Source of the DNA: JAQBDA01 sp963709875
GTDB taxonomy: Bacteria > Chloroflexota > Anaerolineae > Anaerolineales > UBA4823
DNA length: 64,000 nt
NCBI GenBank assembly: GCA_963709875.1
Contig: CAVPYB010000002.1
Coordinates: 62,001-126,000, forward strand
Reading direction: 5' to 3'
The position numbers and the translations under genes were made by a program. Shown here in pieces: positions 47,327 through 56,485 of this stretch (positions are counted from its first letter, which is position 1; every line of letters starts with the position of its first letter). The notes beneath the pieces are model-generated. The model saw only the letters and a program-made list of their open reading frames with translations. It made no database searches and was not told the origin of the DNA.

Positions 47327-48688
47327 TCACGGCTGCATATTCTGCAAGCGCCAGTAATCATCGAGCGTATCGACATCCAGCAGCACACTGGAGTCAAACC
47401 ACGGCACCCATTCGATGGGATGGCGTGCGAAGAGCGGCCTTCCCCCGACATCACCGCTAAGCGCCATCAATTCAGGGAAGGTCTGCCGGTCGAAGAGAAC
47501 TGGATTGCCGCGCTGCCCGTCGATCAGCGGCGCAACGATCGGCGCCAGACTGGCAGCGTGGACCTCTACCAGCGAACGGGTTAGGCTGGCCGGGGTCTGT
47601 GGCTGATCGCCGAGAAAGAAAATCGCACCGCCACTGCTGCCGGGCAGGGCGGATAACCCGGCTTTCAGCGAGCTGCTTTGTCCCTGCTGCCAATCCGGAT
47701 TGTGCACTATGATGATATCAAGCTCTGAAGTGATTTCCTGGAAATCTGCCAGCCGGTCACCTGCCACCAGGACGACAGGGTGGAGACCGGCTGCAAGAGC
47801 GGTCTTTACCACATGCCGGATGATCGGTTCATCCTTCCAGGGCTTGAGCAGCTTTGGCTCGCCAAAACGCCGCGACCCACCGGCTGCAAGTACCACGCCG
47901 GCGATCCGCTCGTACACTGCATGGACATTTCCTGATTCCTGCTCCCCTGCGGAGATCTCTTCGTGCTTGCCGGATGAGCCCAGGGAGGATACAACGACAG
48001 ATTCGAAGCTGTCCAGCAGGAGCTCCCCGAGAGCCCGGGCCTGGGATTGAAGTTCAGGTGTATCCGCCTGGTTGAGCAGCACAACCCGCCGGGCGCCTCC
48101 TGGAATATTTTTCAAACCACCCAGGGGATGCAAAAGCACGTTGGCTACTGCGCCCACGGTGATGACGCCCCCGACCGGCAACTTCGCCAGTTCAGAATAC
48201 CGCTCAACCCGGTGCACCCAATCCGTGTCGAGCGGTTGTCCAAGCGCAGATAAACCAGCTACAACCACGACTGTATCGCAAAACTGCGGCACTGGTGGTT
48301 CGTGGGCTGCGGGCGCTTTCAGCGGCAGTCTGCGTGAGCCGTCCGCTTCAACCAGCAGGGGGCATTCCAATCGCTCTGCGAGGGCATATATCTCTGCCAG
48401 CACCACCTGGTCAACACCTCTCAGCCGCTCGGGGTCGTCTTCGGGTCCGGTGAAGAGCAGGACCCCGTGACCGTCCTGGATCGCCTCGACGACATCCTGG
48501 GGCTCGGCAGCAATTTTCCAGATATCTGCCTGCCCTGCCTGTGCGACCGCAAGGTGCGTGGTGGAGGTGACGATCACCGGAGGTGCGAATTGGCGGGCAA
48601 GCTGAAAAAGCGCGCTGGTTTTCCCTCCAGAACCGACGATTGCCAGCCGCGGCGAATCAGGCAGCCGCAAGGCATGCCGCAAAATCAT
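47327..48688 (-). CDS. YqeC-MocA fusion (selenium-dependent molybdenum hydroxylase maturation, molybdenum cofactor nucleotidyltransferase)
   Basis: 453 residues in one frame. Residues 1-245 are YqeC-like, with a P-loop-like VGSGGKTSALFQLA near residue 18 and a VEADGSRRLPLKAP motif near 115. Residues 260-453 are a MobA/MocA nucleotidyltransferase with GVVLAAGGSRRFGEPKLL, HNPDWQQGQSSSLKAGL and FFLGDQPQTP. MocA-type enzymes make molybdopterin cytosine dinucleotide, the cofactor of xanthine-dehydrogenase-like enzymes. YqeC is tied by gene neighbourhood to selenium-dependent molybdenum hydroxylases. It follows yqeB and a Mo subunit on the same strand. Confidence 0.9.
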   Translation of the reverse strand: MILRHALRLPDSPRLAIVGSGGKTSALFQLARQFAPPVIVTSTTHLAVAQAGQADIWKIAAEPQDVVEAIQDGHGVLLFTGPEDDPERLRGVDQVVLAEIYALAERLECPLLVEADGSRRLPLKAPAAHEPPVPQFCDTVVVVAGLSALGQPLDTDWVHRVERYSELAKLPVGGVITVGAVANVLLHPLGGLKNIPGGARRVVLLNQADTPELQSQARALGELLLDSFESVVVSSLGSSGKHEEISAGEQESGNVHAVYERIAGVVLAAGGSRRFGEPKLLKPWKDEPIIRHVVKTALAAGLHPVVLVAGDRLADFQEITSELDIIIVHNPDWQQGQSSSLKAGLSALPGSSGGAIFFLGDQPQTPASLTRSLVEVHAASLAPIVAPLIDGQRGNPVLFDRQTFPELMALSGDVGGRPLFARHPIEWVPWFDSSVLLDVDTLDDYWRLQNMQP

Positions 48689-48782
48689 CTCCGCTCCACT
48701 TCATGGGACAGGATTATTCTGGACCTATCTCCCGCAAACACAGTCTTAGGATCAGATTCGGGGACCTCACCATCTCTGCCCA

Positions 48783-49595
48783 TCATTTCCAAATGTGTGG
48801 TCTCAGCTCAGCCTGAGATAAGATCGCCTCCAGCACTCCACCACCGATCGCCAGGGATTTATCCGACACCATCCGGCAGTAGCTGGGATCATCACGTGGG
48901 TCAATATCACCGATCTTCTGACCAGCCCTGACCTCGTATCCAGCGTGCAGCAAGCCCCGCAGAACACCAGAGAAGGGTGCTCTGACCAGCTCCCCTCCCA
49001 CTTCTGCTACCAGCTGTCCCTCATCCAGGTGGTCACATATCTCTGCGTGTGCCTCCAGGATCCCATCCTGGGGAGCCCGCAAGACACGCTCTTCACTAAG
49101 CGAGGCTACCGGCTCGGGAATGCCGCTGTTTTCGGCTGCATTCCCCTCCCATATCACTCGACCTAAAGTGTGGCCGCGTTTGGTTTCGATCACCGCATTA
49201 CAGTTTTCACCGGCCACAAATCCTGGGCCTAACCCGATTACCAGCTGAATCGGAGTGGGAGGGATCTCTACTTTGCGTTTGAGCATGCGCGCGTCGACGA
49301 CCACATGCGGGTGCAGCGTCGGGATCACCTGTCCATCCGGGTCGACCAGCACCGGGATGACGCCTTTATCGAGCACCTGCCGGATACGCAGCATATCCGT
49401 CGGGTCAGACACCCGTCTTCCGGCAACTCCCTCCACGATGATCTCACCTTCAGGGATCGCTTCGCCGAAGGAGACCAGCCTGCGGATCGCTAGCGGATGG
49501 GCTAATTCTGCTATGACCACCCGTAATCCGGCCCGGTACAGGCGCAGCGCCACCCCGCTCGCCAGGTCTCCACCACCTCGTATGACAACAATCAT
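48783..49595 (-). CDS. yqeB: YqeB/EF2563 family selenium-dependent molybdenum hydroxylase protein
   Basis: 270 residues with IRGGGDLASGVALRLYRAG at the N-terminus, AGLRVVIAE, VDPDG near 87 and IGLGPGFVAGENCNAVIETKRGH-type features near 125-148. This family accompanies selenium-dependent molybdenum hydroxylases and is thought to help insert the labile selenium. Its start overlaps the Mo subunit stop by four bases. Confidence 0.9.
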   Translation of the reverse strand: MIVVIRGGGDLASGVALRLYRAGLRVVIAELAHPLAIRRLVSFGEAIPEGEIIVEGVAGRRVSDPTDMLRIRQVLDKGVIPVLVDPDGQVIPTLHPHVVVDARMLKRKVEIPPTPIQLVIGLGPGFVAGENCNAVIETKRGHTLGRVIWEGNAAENSGIPEPVASLSEERVLRAPQDGILEAHAEICDHLDEGQLVAEVGGELVRAPFSGVLRGLLHAGYEVRAGQKIGDIDPRDDPSYCRMVSDKSLAIGGGVLEAILSQAELRPHIWK

Positions 49596-51823
49596 TGTGA
49601 TGGTATCTTACCCAGGCCGCGCAACACCCGCTCTGGAGTGAGCGGAAATTCATCGAACCATACACCTGTAGCATCGTGCACAGCGGCGATGACCGCCGGG
49701 GCGAGTGGTAGGAAAGGCATCTCCGCCATGCCGCGCGCCCCCCACGGGCCGATTGGATCCGGATACTCGAGGATCATCAATTCTATATGCTCAGGGATGT
49801 CCAGTACTGTCGGTATCAGGTATGTAGAAAGGTGGGGAGTCTGGACATAGCCATCTTTCTGGATGAAATTCTCCAGGATGGTGTAGCCGGCTGCCTGAAC
49901 GACAGCACCTTCGATTTGTCCGCGTATCAGCTGTGGGTTGATCGCTTTACCTACATCATCGGCAGAGATCACCTCCAGGATGCGCACATGACCGGTCTCT
50001 GTGTCTACTTCCACATTGATCGCCTGGGCAACATACCCGTAAGAAAAATTGGGGTCACCACTGCCGGTCTCGGGGTCTAAGGTGGTGGTCTTTGGTGCCA
50101 GGTACTGGTAGCGCACAATCACAGGGCGTTCCTCTGCACGCCACTTCTCAAGCGCTCTCTGGCAGGCACCTTTGATGGCATTGCCAGCCATGAATGTCAT
50201 CCTGGAAGCCGATGCGCTGCCGGCGTTATCCGTCGCAGCCGTATCCGATACTACTAGCTCGACATTCTCTGCCGGGATGCCCAATGCACCAGCCGCCATC
50301 TGGGCGAAGACGGTATGCGCCCCCTGCCCAACGTCGGCTCCGGCTTGATGCAGCACTGCCCGCTCGATCTCCGCTCCCCCGTAAAGTTCAACCGTCGCCC
50401 ACGAGTTCTCCGGGTAGCCAAAGGAGAAACCCACATTCTTGAACGAGCAGGCAAAGCCCATACCCTGACGCAGATATGGAGCGGCTTTGTCCGCTGTGCG
50501 CGCTGGCTCCCGATCGCGGTCCCAGCCGTTCACGCTTCTCTTCCAGCCACCCTTAGAGGCGCAGTCCTCGATCACCTGCGGCATACTGACGCCCGCTGGG
50601 AGCGGCGTACCTACCGAGGTCGCAGAGCCTTCTCGCAGCACATTGCGCATACGGATCTCGACTGCATCCATCCCCAATGCTTCCGCCAGACGGTTGATCT
50701 GCGTCTCTGCTGCGAATGCGCCTTGCGGGCCGCCAAACCCCCGGAACGCGCCATTGGGAAGGTTATTGGTGTAGACGGCATATGAATTGACCCACACGTT
50801 TGGAATCTCGTAAGGTCCGGTACACATCAGCGTGGCATTTCCCAACACCTTCGGGGAGGTGTACACGTATGCGCCTCCGTCCGCAATCATCTCTACCTCA
50901 GCAGCGATGACTTTGCCATCCCTGGTTGCTCCCCAGCGGGTATGGATTGTATATGGGTGACGCTTGTGGTGACCGATGATCGATTCTTCTCTGCTCCAGA
51001 TGATCTTTACCGGGCGGTTGATGCCGCGTTCGTGCAATCTCAGGGCTGCCAGCGCCAGCACAATCTGCACCGACATATCTTCCCGCCCGCCGAATGCACC
51101 CCCGATGGCAGGATAGATGATGCGCACTTTCTCCATCGGCAGATTCAATGCGTGGGCAACCTGTTCTTGATCCTCATGCGTCCACTGTCCGGCGACCTGG
51201 ATAGTGACCCGTCCTTCATCATCGATATATGCCACGCCTGCTTCCGGCTGCAAGTAGGCATGCTCCTGAGCCGGCGTGTGGTACTCACCCTCTACGATCA
51301 CATCCGCCTGCTGGAAAGCGGTCTCGACATCCCCTTTGCGGATGCGGAAATGCGAAAAAACATTCGATTCCTGGTCGGGGTGCAGCAGTGCAGCATCCGA
51401 TTGCATGGCCACCAACGGGTCAGTCAAGACCGGCAAGTCATCGTATGCGACCTTGATCAAATCTCTCCCCCTGGCAGCGACCGGCTCACTCTCTGCAACC
51501 ACGACTGCCACCTGGTCGCCCACAAAGCGCACCCGGTCGGTGTACGGCTTGCTCGAACCCGGACCGCACAGTACGGGTTGGTCCGCAACACCCAGACCAT
51601 ACTCATTAACCGGCACATCCCGGGCTGTGAACACCGCGATCACCCCCTCCAGCGCTTCAGCTTTCGATGTATCGATGGAGCGCACGACCGCATGCGGGCG
51701 GTTGGCGAACAAGATTTTCATATACGCCTGGTCGGGGAGGTTGATATCACCCGGGTACAGCGTTTGACCGGTGACCTTACCCAGGGCGTCTATTCGTCTG
51801 GCAGACTGTCCAATTGGGGTCAT
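49592..51823 (-). CDS. xanthine dehydrogenase-like molybdenum subunit (Mo subunit 1)
   Basis: About 743 residues from the ATG at 51823 (GGAG seven bases upstream). It begins with the hammerhead domain (IGQSARRIDALGKVTGQTLYPGD), then AIGGAFGGREDMSV, GAFRGFGGPQG for the Mo pocket and ends with GARGMAEMPFLPLAP containing the catalytic Glu. The pocket is of the xanthine dehydrogenase type, not the CoxL type (no AYRCSFR). It needs FAD and 2Fe-2S partners; the FAD/2Fe-2S fusion at 55014 is the likely mate. With yqeB and YqeC-MocA directly downstream, a selenium-dependent enzyme is probable. Substrate unknown (a purine or related heterocycle). Confidence 0.92.
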   Translation of the reverse strand: MTPIGQSARRIDALGKVTGQTLYPGDINLPDQAYMKILFANRPHAVVRSIDTSKAEALEGVIAVFTARDVPVNEYGLGVADQPVLCGPGSSKPYTDRVRFVGDQVAVVVAESEPVAARGRDLIKVAYDDLPVLTDPLVAMQSDAALLHPDQESNVFSHFRIRKGDVETAFQQADVIVEGEYHTPAQEHAYLQPEAGVAYIDDEGRVTIQVAGQWTHEDQEQVAHALNLPMEKVRIIYPAIGGAFGGREDMSVQIVLALAALRLHERGINRPVKIIWSREESIIGHHKRHPYTIHTRWGATRDGKVIAAEVEMIADGGAYVYTSPKVLGNATLMCTGPYEIPNVWVNSYAVYTNNLPNGAFRGFGGPQGAFAAETQINRLAEALGMDAVEIRMRNVLREGSATSVGTPLPAGVSMPQVIEDCASKGGWKRSVNGWDRDREPARTADKAAPYLRQGMGFACSFKNVGFSFGYPENSWATVELYGGAEIERAVLHQAGADVGQGAHTVFAQMAAGALGIPAENVELVVSDTAATDNAGSASASRMTFMAGNAIKGACQRALEKWRAEERPVIVRYQYLAPKTTTLDPETGSGDPNFSYGYVAQAINVEVDTETGHVRILEVISADDVGKAINPQLIRGQIEGAVVQAAGYTILENFIQKDGYVQTPHLSTYLIPTVLDIPEHIELMILEYPDPIGPWGARGMAEMPFLPLAPAVIAAVHDATGVWFDEFPLTPERVLRGLGKIPSQ

Positions 51824-51864
51824 AATCCTACTCCGCAATAATCAGAAATACCTGCTCCTCCGGT

Positions 51865-52314
51865 CTAAAATCCCGGCAGCAAGGGCCTCATCCAGGGCAT
51901 TCCCAGCAGGATCACGATCAACGCCAGCCCGTACCAAACTGCCGCTGCACGATACTTTCGGATGGATTCGTCAGCCCGCTTGGAAAAGACGCTCCCCAGG
52001 TGTGCAAAGACGACTGCCAGGACCATATAAAAAGCGTGTTCAAGCCCAAAAAACCGCAGCCCGGGGTTGCTCATCATCTGACCGAAATCCCGGAACACCT
52101 CTTTGGTGATCGGGCTGAAGAACAGGTACAGCAGCAAACCCAATAGAAGCTGTACATCGATAGAAGAAGTGTAGAATACCCCCAGCTTACGGTCGGTGTC
52201 CGTCCATTCACGCTTTCCAAACCAGCCGATCAAGGCGCGCACTACGGCAACTGCTCCCAGGATCAGGACGATCCACCGGATGATATTGTGTGCAGCTAAG
52301 ATTATCGGGTACAT
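51865..52314 (-). CDS. four-helix membrane protein, cytochrome b-like family
   Basis: 149 residues with four membrane helices. Histidines in LAAHNIIRW near residue 9 and FGLEHAFYM...FAHLG near residues 93 and 104 sit as in proteins annotated as cytochrome B in Bacteroidetes, and could ligate heme. It lies just upstream of Mo subunit 1 in the same operon. A role in passing electrons to the membrane is possible but unproven. Confidence 0.7.
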   Translation of the reverse strand: MYPIILAAHNIIRWIVLILGAVAVVRALIGWFGKREWTDTDRKLGVFYTSSIDVQLLLGLLLYLFFSPITKEVFRDFGQMMSNPGLRFFGLEHAFYMVLAVVFAHLGSVFSKRADESIRKYRAAAVWYGLALIVILLGMPWMRPLLPGF

Positions 52315-52348
52315 TTATTTTTGATTGCCTCCATGAAGTTTGTTATTT

Positions 52349-53095
52349 TTATATTGCAGTTTCTAGTGCAGGCTTCTTAGACTGGGTTGAGCCCAAACGA
52401 TAGAAATCGCGGAATGCCAGCAGCCCGATCGCGACGTATGCCATGGTCTTTGGGATCATCAGCATGCCAATCATCGGAACTTGCTGCACGAACAGGATCA
52501 CCGGGATGTAGCAGGCATACGAAACAAGGATCATCACACCCATCCACTGGAATGTCCGATCACCTTTCGCCCGCGCATCTCTCAGGAACAGGTAAGCCAC
52601 ACCTAATCCAACCAGTGTCAACGGCAGGTTGCGGATCGTCGACCAGGGCTGAGGCGGGACGACGCTGTTCCATTGGTTAACCGGCAGCAGCATAAAAAGC
52701 AAGCGAAGTACACCAGCCGTGATCAGGGTATATTCGAACCAGCCGAAAACCTGGTTGAACCGCTTGCGCCACACATCCAACATAAGCAGGTAAAAAATGG
52801 TCACTGTGATTGCTGTTGAGAGCGCTCCAAGACCGACCAGCCCAAGCTGTGTTCCCAGGATACTCACATTCGATTCGAGTCCGCCTAAGGCATATGCCAG
52901 GACCCGGAACCCGACATGACCGGTATCCCCCAGGGCCAGCAGTGCGAATGCCCAGATGACGCTGCGTGCAGCCGGCCAATCTTTAGCTGCGACCTGCTGC
53001 CTCTGCAGGATCATAACAGCGACCAACCCCCAGACCACGATCAGGTAGGTGATATTGAATCCGATTTCGATCCACATCCGCATAGTTTCAGGCAT
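52349..53095 (-). CDS. seven-helix membrane protein, unknown function
   Basis: 248 residues with about seven membrane helices and few charged residues (for example IGFNITYLIVVWGLVAVMI near residue 12 and LALGDTGHVGFRVLAYAL near 55). I recognise no family. It is the first gene of the operon that includes the cytochrome b-like protein and Mo subunit 1, behind a good promoter at 53136. Possibly part of the same electron path. Confidence 0.72.
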   Translation of the reverse strand: MPETMRMWIEIGFNITYLIVVWGLVAVMILQRQQVAAKDWPAARSVIWAFALLALGDTGHVGFRVLAYALGGLESNVSILGTQLGLVGLGALSTAITVTIFYLLMLDVWRKRFNQVFGWFEYTLITAGVLRLLFMLLPVNQWNSVVPPQPWSTIRNLPLTLVGLGVAYLFLRDARAKGDRTFQWMGVMILVSYACYIPVILFVQQVPMIGMLMIPKTMAYVAIGLLAFRDFYRLGSTQSKKPALETAI

Positions 53096-53135
53096 TATTC
53101 CGCTCCATTATTGGTGTTTGCCCGCAAACAAACGT

Positions 53136-53164
53136 ACTCTAACAAAGATAGTTGGTAATGTCAA
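53136..53164 (-). promoter_or_regulatory. promoter of the membrane protein / Mo subunit 1 operon
   Basis: On the minus strand a perfect TTGACA (53159-53164) and a TAGAGT -10 (53136-53141) are spaced by 17 bases, about 40 bases before the ATG at 53095. Confidence 0.7.
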
Positions 53165-53244
53165 GAAGCGCTAATTCGCGTCGGATAAATATGATACGAT
53201 TCAGACCGGTTATTCACACTGATGATCTAAATGAAGAGGTTTGC

Positions 53245-54591
53245 ATGATCGACATCCCTGATTCGGACATCCTGCCGCTCTCCCTCGAACACAGCTTCTG
53301 GACCTGGTCGGCGCAGTCCAGGATCTCCCCTATCCCGGTTAAGCGTGCCAAAGGGGTGTACTTCTGGGATGTGGATGGAAAGCGATATCTTGATTTCAAC
53401 TCCATGGTGATGTGCGTGAACATCGGGCATGGTGATGAGCGGGTGATCAATGCCGTGATCGACCAGGCGCGCGAGCTGCCTTTCGCCGGACCACCGATGG
53501 CAACTCGCCCACGGGCGGCGCTGGGCAGGCTGCTGGCTGAGGTTACTCCCGGAAACCTCGACCGTTTTTTATTCACACTTGGCGGGGCGGATGCCAACGA
53601 GAACGCGATCAAGCTTGCCCGCGCCTACACGGGCAGGCATAAAATCCTAGCACGCTACCGCTCCTACCACGGTGCCAGCGCGGGGGCCATGGCCGTGACC
53701 GGGGACCCGCGCCGGCTGGTGTGGGAGCCCAATCTGATGGGCGGAGTGGTGCATTTTCTCGACCCCTACCGCTACCGTTCCACCTTCCACCGCACGCAGC
53801 CCGATATCTCCGAAGCCGAGTTTACCCAGGACTATCTCAACCATCTCGAAGAGATCATCACTTATGAGGGACCTCAAACGATTGCAGCCATCCTGCTGGA
53901 GACCGTCACCGGAACGAATGGGGTCATCATCCCCCCTGAAGGTTACCTGCAAGGTGTGCGCGAGCTTTGCGACCGCTACGATATCCTGCTCATCGCCGAT
54001 GAGGTGATGAGCGGTTTCGGGCGGACGGGCAGGTGGTTCGCAGTGGATCACTGGGGTGTCGTACCGGATATGATGACTATGGCAAAAGGGCTTACCTCCG
54101 GTTATGCCCCGCTGGGCGCGGTGGCGATGAAGCCCGAGATCGCGGAATATTTTAACGACCGGGTCTATCAGGGTGGGCTGACCTACAACGCCCACCCGAT
54201 ATCCCTTGCAGCAGCGATCGCCAATATCCAGGTGCTGAGAGAGGATCGCCTGATCGAAAATGCCGAGAAGATGGGACTTGTATTACACCGCATGCTCACT
54301 GACCTGGGCGAGCAGCATCCTTCAGTCGGCGAGGTGCGATCTATCGGCCTGTTTGGGGTGATTGAGCTGGTGCGAGACCGGGCGACGAAAGAGCCGCTCG
54401 CCCCCTACGATGGCAGCAGCCAGGCGATGGTCGCTCTGCGCAGCTATCTGCTGGATCACGGCCTTTACTGCTACACACACTGGCATACCGTGCTGGTCAT
54501 TCCACCCCTGATCATCAATGAGGAACAGCTTGGTGATGGGATAGCAGTCCTGGACAAAGCGCTGGATATCAGTGATGCAGCCGTAGCCTAA
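53245..54591 (+). CDS. class III PLP-dependent aminotransferase
   Basis: About 448 residues from the ATG at 53245, which has an AGAGG site; the frame is open 93 bases further upstream. Features: GGADANENAIKLARAYTG near residue 110, LIADEVMSGFGRTG near 255 (PLP Asp) and the Schiff-base Lys in MTMAKGLTSGYAPLG near 285. It may act on omega-amino acids, such as beta-alanine or taurine-type substrates, with pyruvate. It is divergent from the Mo subunit 1 operon and convergent with the small membrane gene, from which a weak hairpin near 54592-54626 separates it. Confidence 0.92.
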   Translation: MIDIPDSDILPLSLEHSFWTWSAQSRISPIPVKRAKGVYFWDVDGKRYLDFNSMVMCVNIGHGDERVINAVIDQARELPFAGPPMATRPRAALGRLLAEVTPGNLDRFLFTLGGADANENAIKLARAYTGRHKILARYRSYHGASAGAMAVTGDPRRLVWEPNLMGGVVHFLDPYRYRSTFHRTQPDISEAEFTQDYLNHLEEIITYEGPQTIAAILLETVTGTNGVIIPPEGYLQGVRELCDRYDILLIADEVMSGFGRTGRWFAVDHWGVVPDMMTMAKGLTSGYAPLGAVAMKPEIAEYFNDRVYQGGLTYNAHPISLAAAIANIQVLREDRLIENAEKMGLVLHRMLTDLGEQHPSVGEVRSIGLFGVIELVRDRATKEPLAPYDGSSQAMVALRSYLLDHGLYCYTHWHTVLVIPPLIINEEQLGDGIAVLDKALDISDAAVA

Positions 54592-54613
54592 GAGAAACCC
54601 AGATGCTTTTAGG

Positions 54614-55000
54614 TTATTTGGGTCTCTTTCTAGGACTGGTACGGACCGGCGGTGCATCCAGGGGACCCAACTGGGGTGGACCAAGCATGCTGTACATCAA
54701 AGAATAGAACAGGGTAAACAATCCAAACCCGATGATGACCAGCAGGACGGTCACAATGGCAATTACATAGAATTGTTTCATCGGACCCAGTATCGGCAGC
54801 ACGACTGTTTGGGTCAGCTCACGCGGCATTGGCAGCCAACCCTGTTCAGCGTTTGCCTGAACTAGCAAGACTGCCCCGGCATAAGCCATGATCGGTATGA
54901 CTAGCAGCATGATGCAGCCGATACCTCGCCAGATCGGGTGTATCTTCCAGGGGCGCTCTGACATCCTGCTGCGGGCACTGTATTTATCGTATTTAGCCAT
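54614..55000 (-). CDS. two-helix membrane protein, unknown function
   Basis: 128 residues with two membrane helices (about 25-48 and 80-105) and a basic C-terminus (RTSPRKRPK). No family recognised. It is 14 bases downstream of the FAD/2Fe-2S gene and probably cotranscribed with it. Confidence 0.65.
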   Translation of the reverse strand: MAKYDKYSARSRMSERPWKIHPIWRGIGCIMLLVIPIMAYAGAVLLVQANAEQGWLPMPRELTQTVVLPILGPMKQFYVIAIVTVLLVIIGFGLFTLFYSLMYSMLGPPQLGPLDAPPVRTSPRKRPK

Positions 55001-55013
55001 GGACAGCCTCCCT

Positions 55014-56444
55014 TTAAGCGTGGTCGATCTTCATCTCAACAGACGCTTTTTCTATCGCCGAAATGATGCTGTAATAGCCTGTGCAGCGGCATAAATTACC
55101 TGTAATCGCCTGGTGTATTTCCTCCCTGTCTGGATCGCTGATCTCTTCCAACAGTTTCGCGGCTGACATCAGGAACCCCGGGGTGCAGTAACCGCACTGT
55201 ACCGCACCTTCATCGATGAATTTCTGCTGCACTGGGTGCAGCTCCCCGTTTTGTGACAAACCCTCGATGGTTACAATATCTGCTCCGTGGGCACGTGCAG
55301 CCGGGACCAGGCAGCTCATGACAGCCATGCCATCTAAGAATATCGTGCAGGCCCCGCATTCACCCTCGGCACAGCCCTCTTTTGTCCCGATCAGTCCGGC
55401 TTCTTCTCGCAGCAGCCTAAGTAAGGTCTTGTCGTGACCGCTGTTGAACGTATAATCCGCACCGTTGATCCGGGTCCGGATCGGCTCCCCGGAGACGTGA
55501 TAGCTCCCGGCATCAACCTGTGGAGCGGTCCCGCGGTAATCATTTCCCCACAGCAGAACAGGTCTATCTGGAATACCCGAGCCTGCCTGTTCCCCTGCCA
55601 GGGCGCGCAGCGCACGCAGCACGCACACCCTTACCATCTCGCTGCGATAGCCTGCCGTGCTGCGCACGTCGCTGATCGGCGAGGCTGTCCGGACAGCAAA
55701 TTCGGCAGCCTGCGAAATAACACTTTCATCCAGGGTTTTGCCCAGCAGGTATTCTTCAGCTTCAACGGCGTGGATGATTTTTGGGGCTACCGCTCCAAGG
55801 GTGATCGCTGCCTGGGTCACCCGCGCCTTCTCCAAGGTAAGGATAACAGCGGCATTGACCAGTGAGATCGCCTGTGCCCTGCGTAGACCCAGCTTTACAA
55901 ACATCCCACGCTGTTCCGGCTTGAGGGCCGGAAAAGCGATATCCACCATGATCTCGTCTGGACGCATCACCGTTCCGCGCACGCCGGTATAAAAATCTCC
56001 CAATGCCACGCGCCGCTCACCAGATGCGGACGCCAGAGTCACCCAGGCTCCCAACGCCATCAAGGGTGTGATTGTGTCATTGGCTGGCGAGGCTGTGATC
56101 AAGTTACCTGCCACCGTACCGCGATTGCGGATCTGGGGAGCACCGACTTCATAGGCAGCCAGAGCCAGCGGCAGGGCGCGTTCGACGATCAGGCGTGAGG
56201 CTACACAGTGGTTATGCGTGACCAGCGGTCCCATATGGATGACATCCTCTGCGTCCAGGAAAATCTCATCCAGTCCTGGAACCCGGGTGATATCCACCAG
56301 AGTATCGATCCCCTTGCGGACGCCGCGCTCAATCTCCAGGATAAGATCGGTACCGCCGGCGACAACCCGGGCGCGCTCACCTTGCTCTGCCATGATCCGC
56401 AGTGCATCTTCCATATTGTCTACATTGTAGTACTCTGCCCACAT
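55014..56444 (-). CDS. fused FAD-binding and 2Fe-2S subunit of a molybdenum hydroxylase
   Basis: About 476 residues from the ATG at 56444 (GGAG seven bases upstream). Residues 1-300 are a CoxM/XdhB-type FAD domain with VVAGGTDLILEI and GTVAGNLITASPANDT. Residues 320-476 are a CoxS/XdhC-type 2Fe-2S domain with GCAEGECGAC and CGYCTPG...CRCTGY. Both electron-transfer parts in one chain suit a two-polypeptide enzyme with Mo subunit 1. The XdhC gene lies immediately upstream in the operon. Confidence 0.93.
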   Translation of the reverse strand: MWAEYYNVDNMEDALRIMAEQGERARVVAGGTDLILEIERGVRKGIDTLVDITRVPGLDEIFLDAEDVIHMGPLVTHNHCVASRLIVERALPLALAAYEVGAPQIRNRGTVAGNLITASPANDTITPLMALGAWVTLASASGERRVALGDFYTGVRGTVMRPDEIMVDIAFPALKPEQRGMFVKLGLRRAQAISLVNAAVILTLEKARVTQAAITLGAVAPKIIHAVEAEEYLLGKTLDESVISQAAEFAVRTASPISDVRSTAGYRSEMVRVCVLRALRALAGEQAGSGIPDRPVLLWGNDYRGTAPQVDAGSYHVSGEPIRTRINGADYTFNSGHDKTLLRLLREEAGLIGTKEGCAEGECGACTIFLDGMAVMSCLVPAARAHGADIVTIEGLSQNGELHPVQQKFIDEGAVQCGYCTPGFLMSAAKLLEEISDPDREEIHQAITGNLCRCTGYYSIISAIEKASVEMKIDHA

Positions 56445-56485
56445 GCTACTTCTCCACTCGGGTCTGGTTGCCACCCGCAAGCTTC

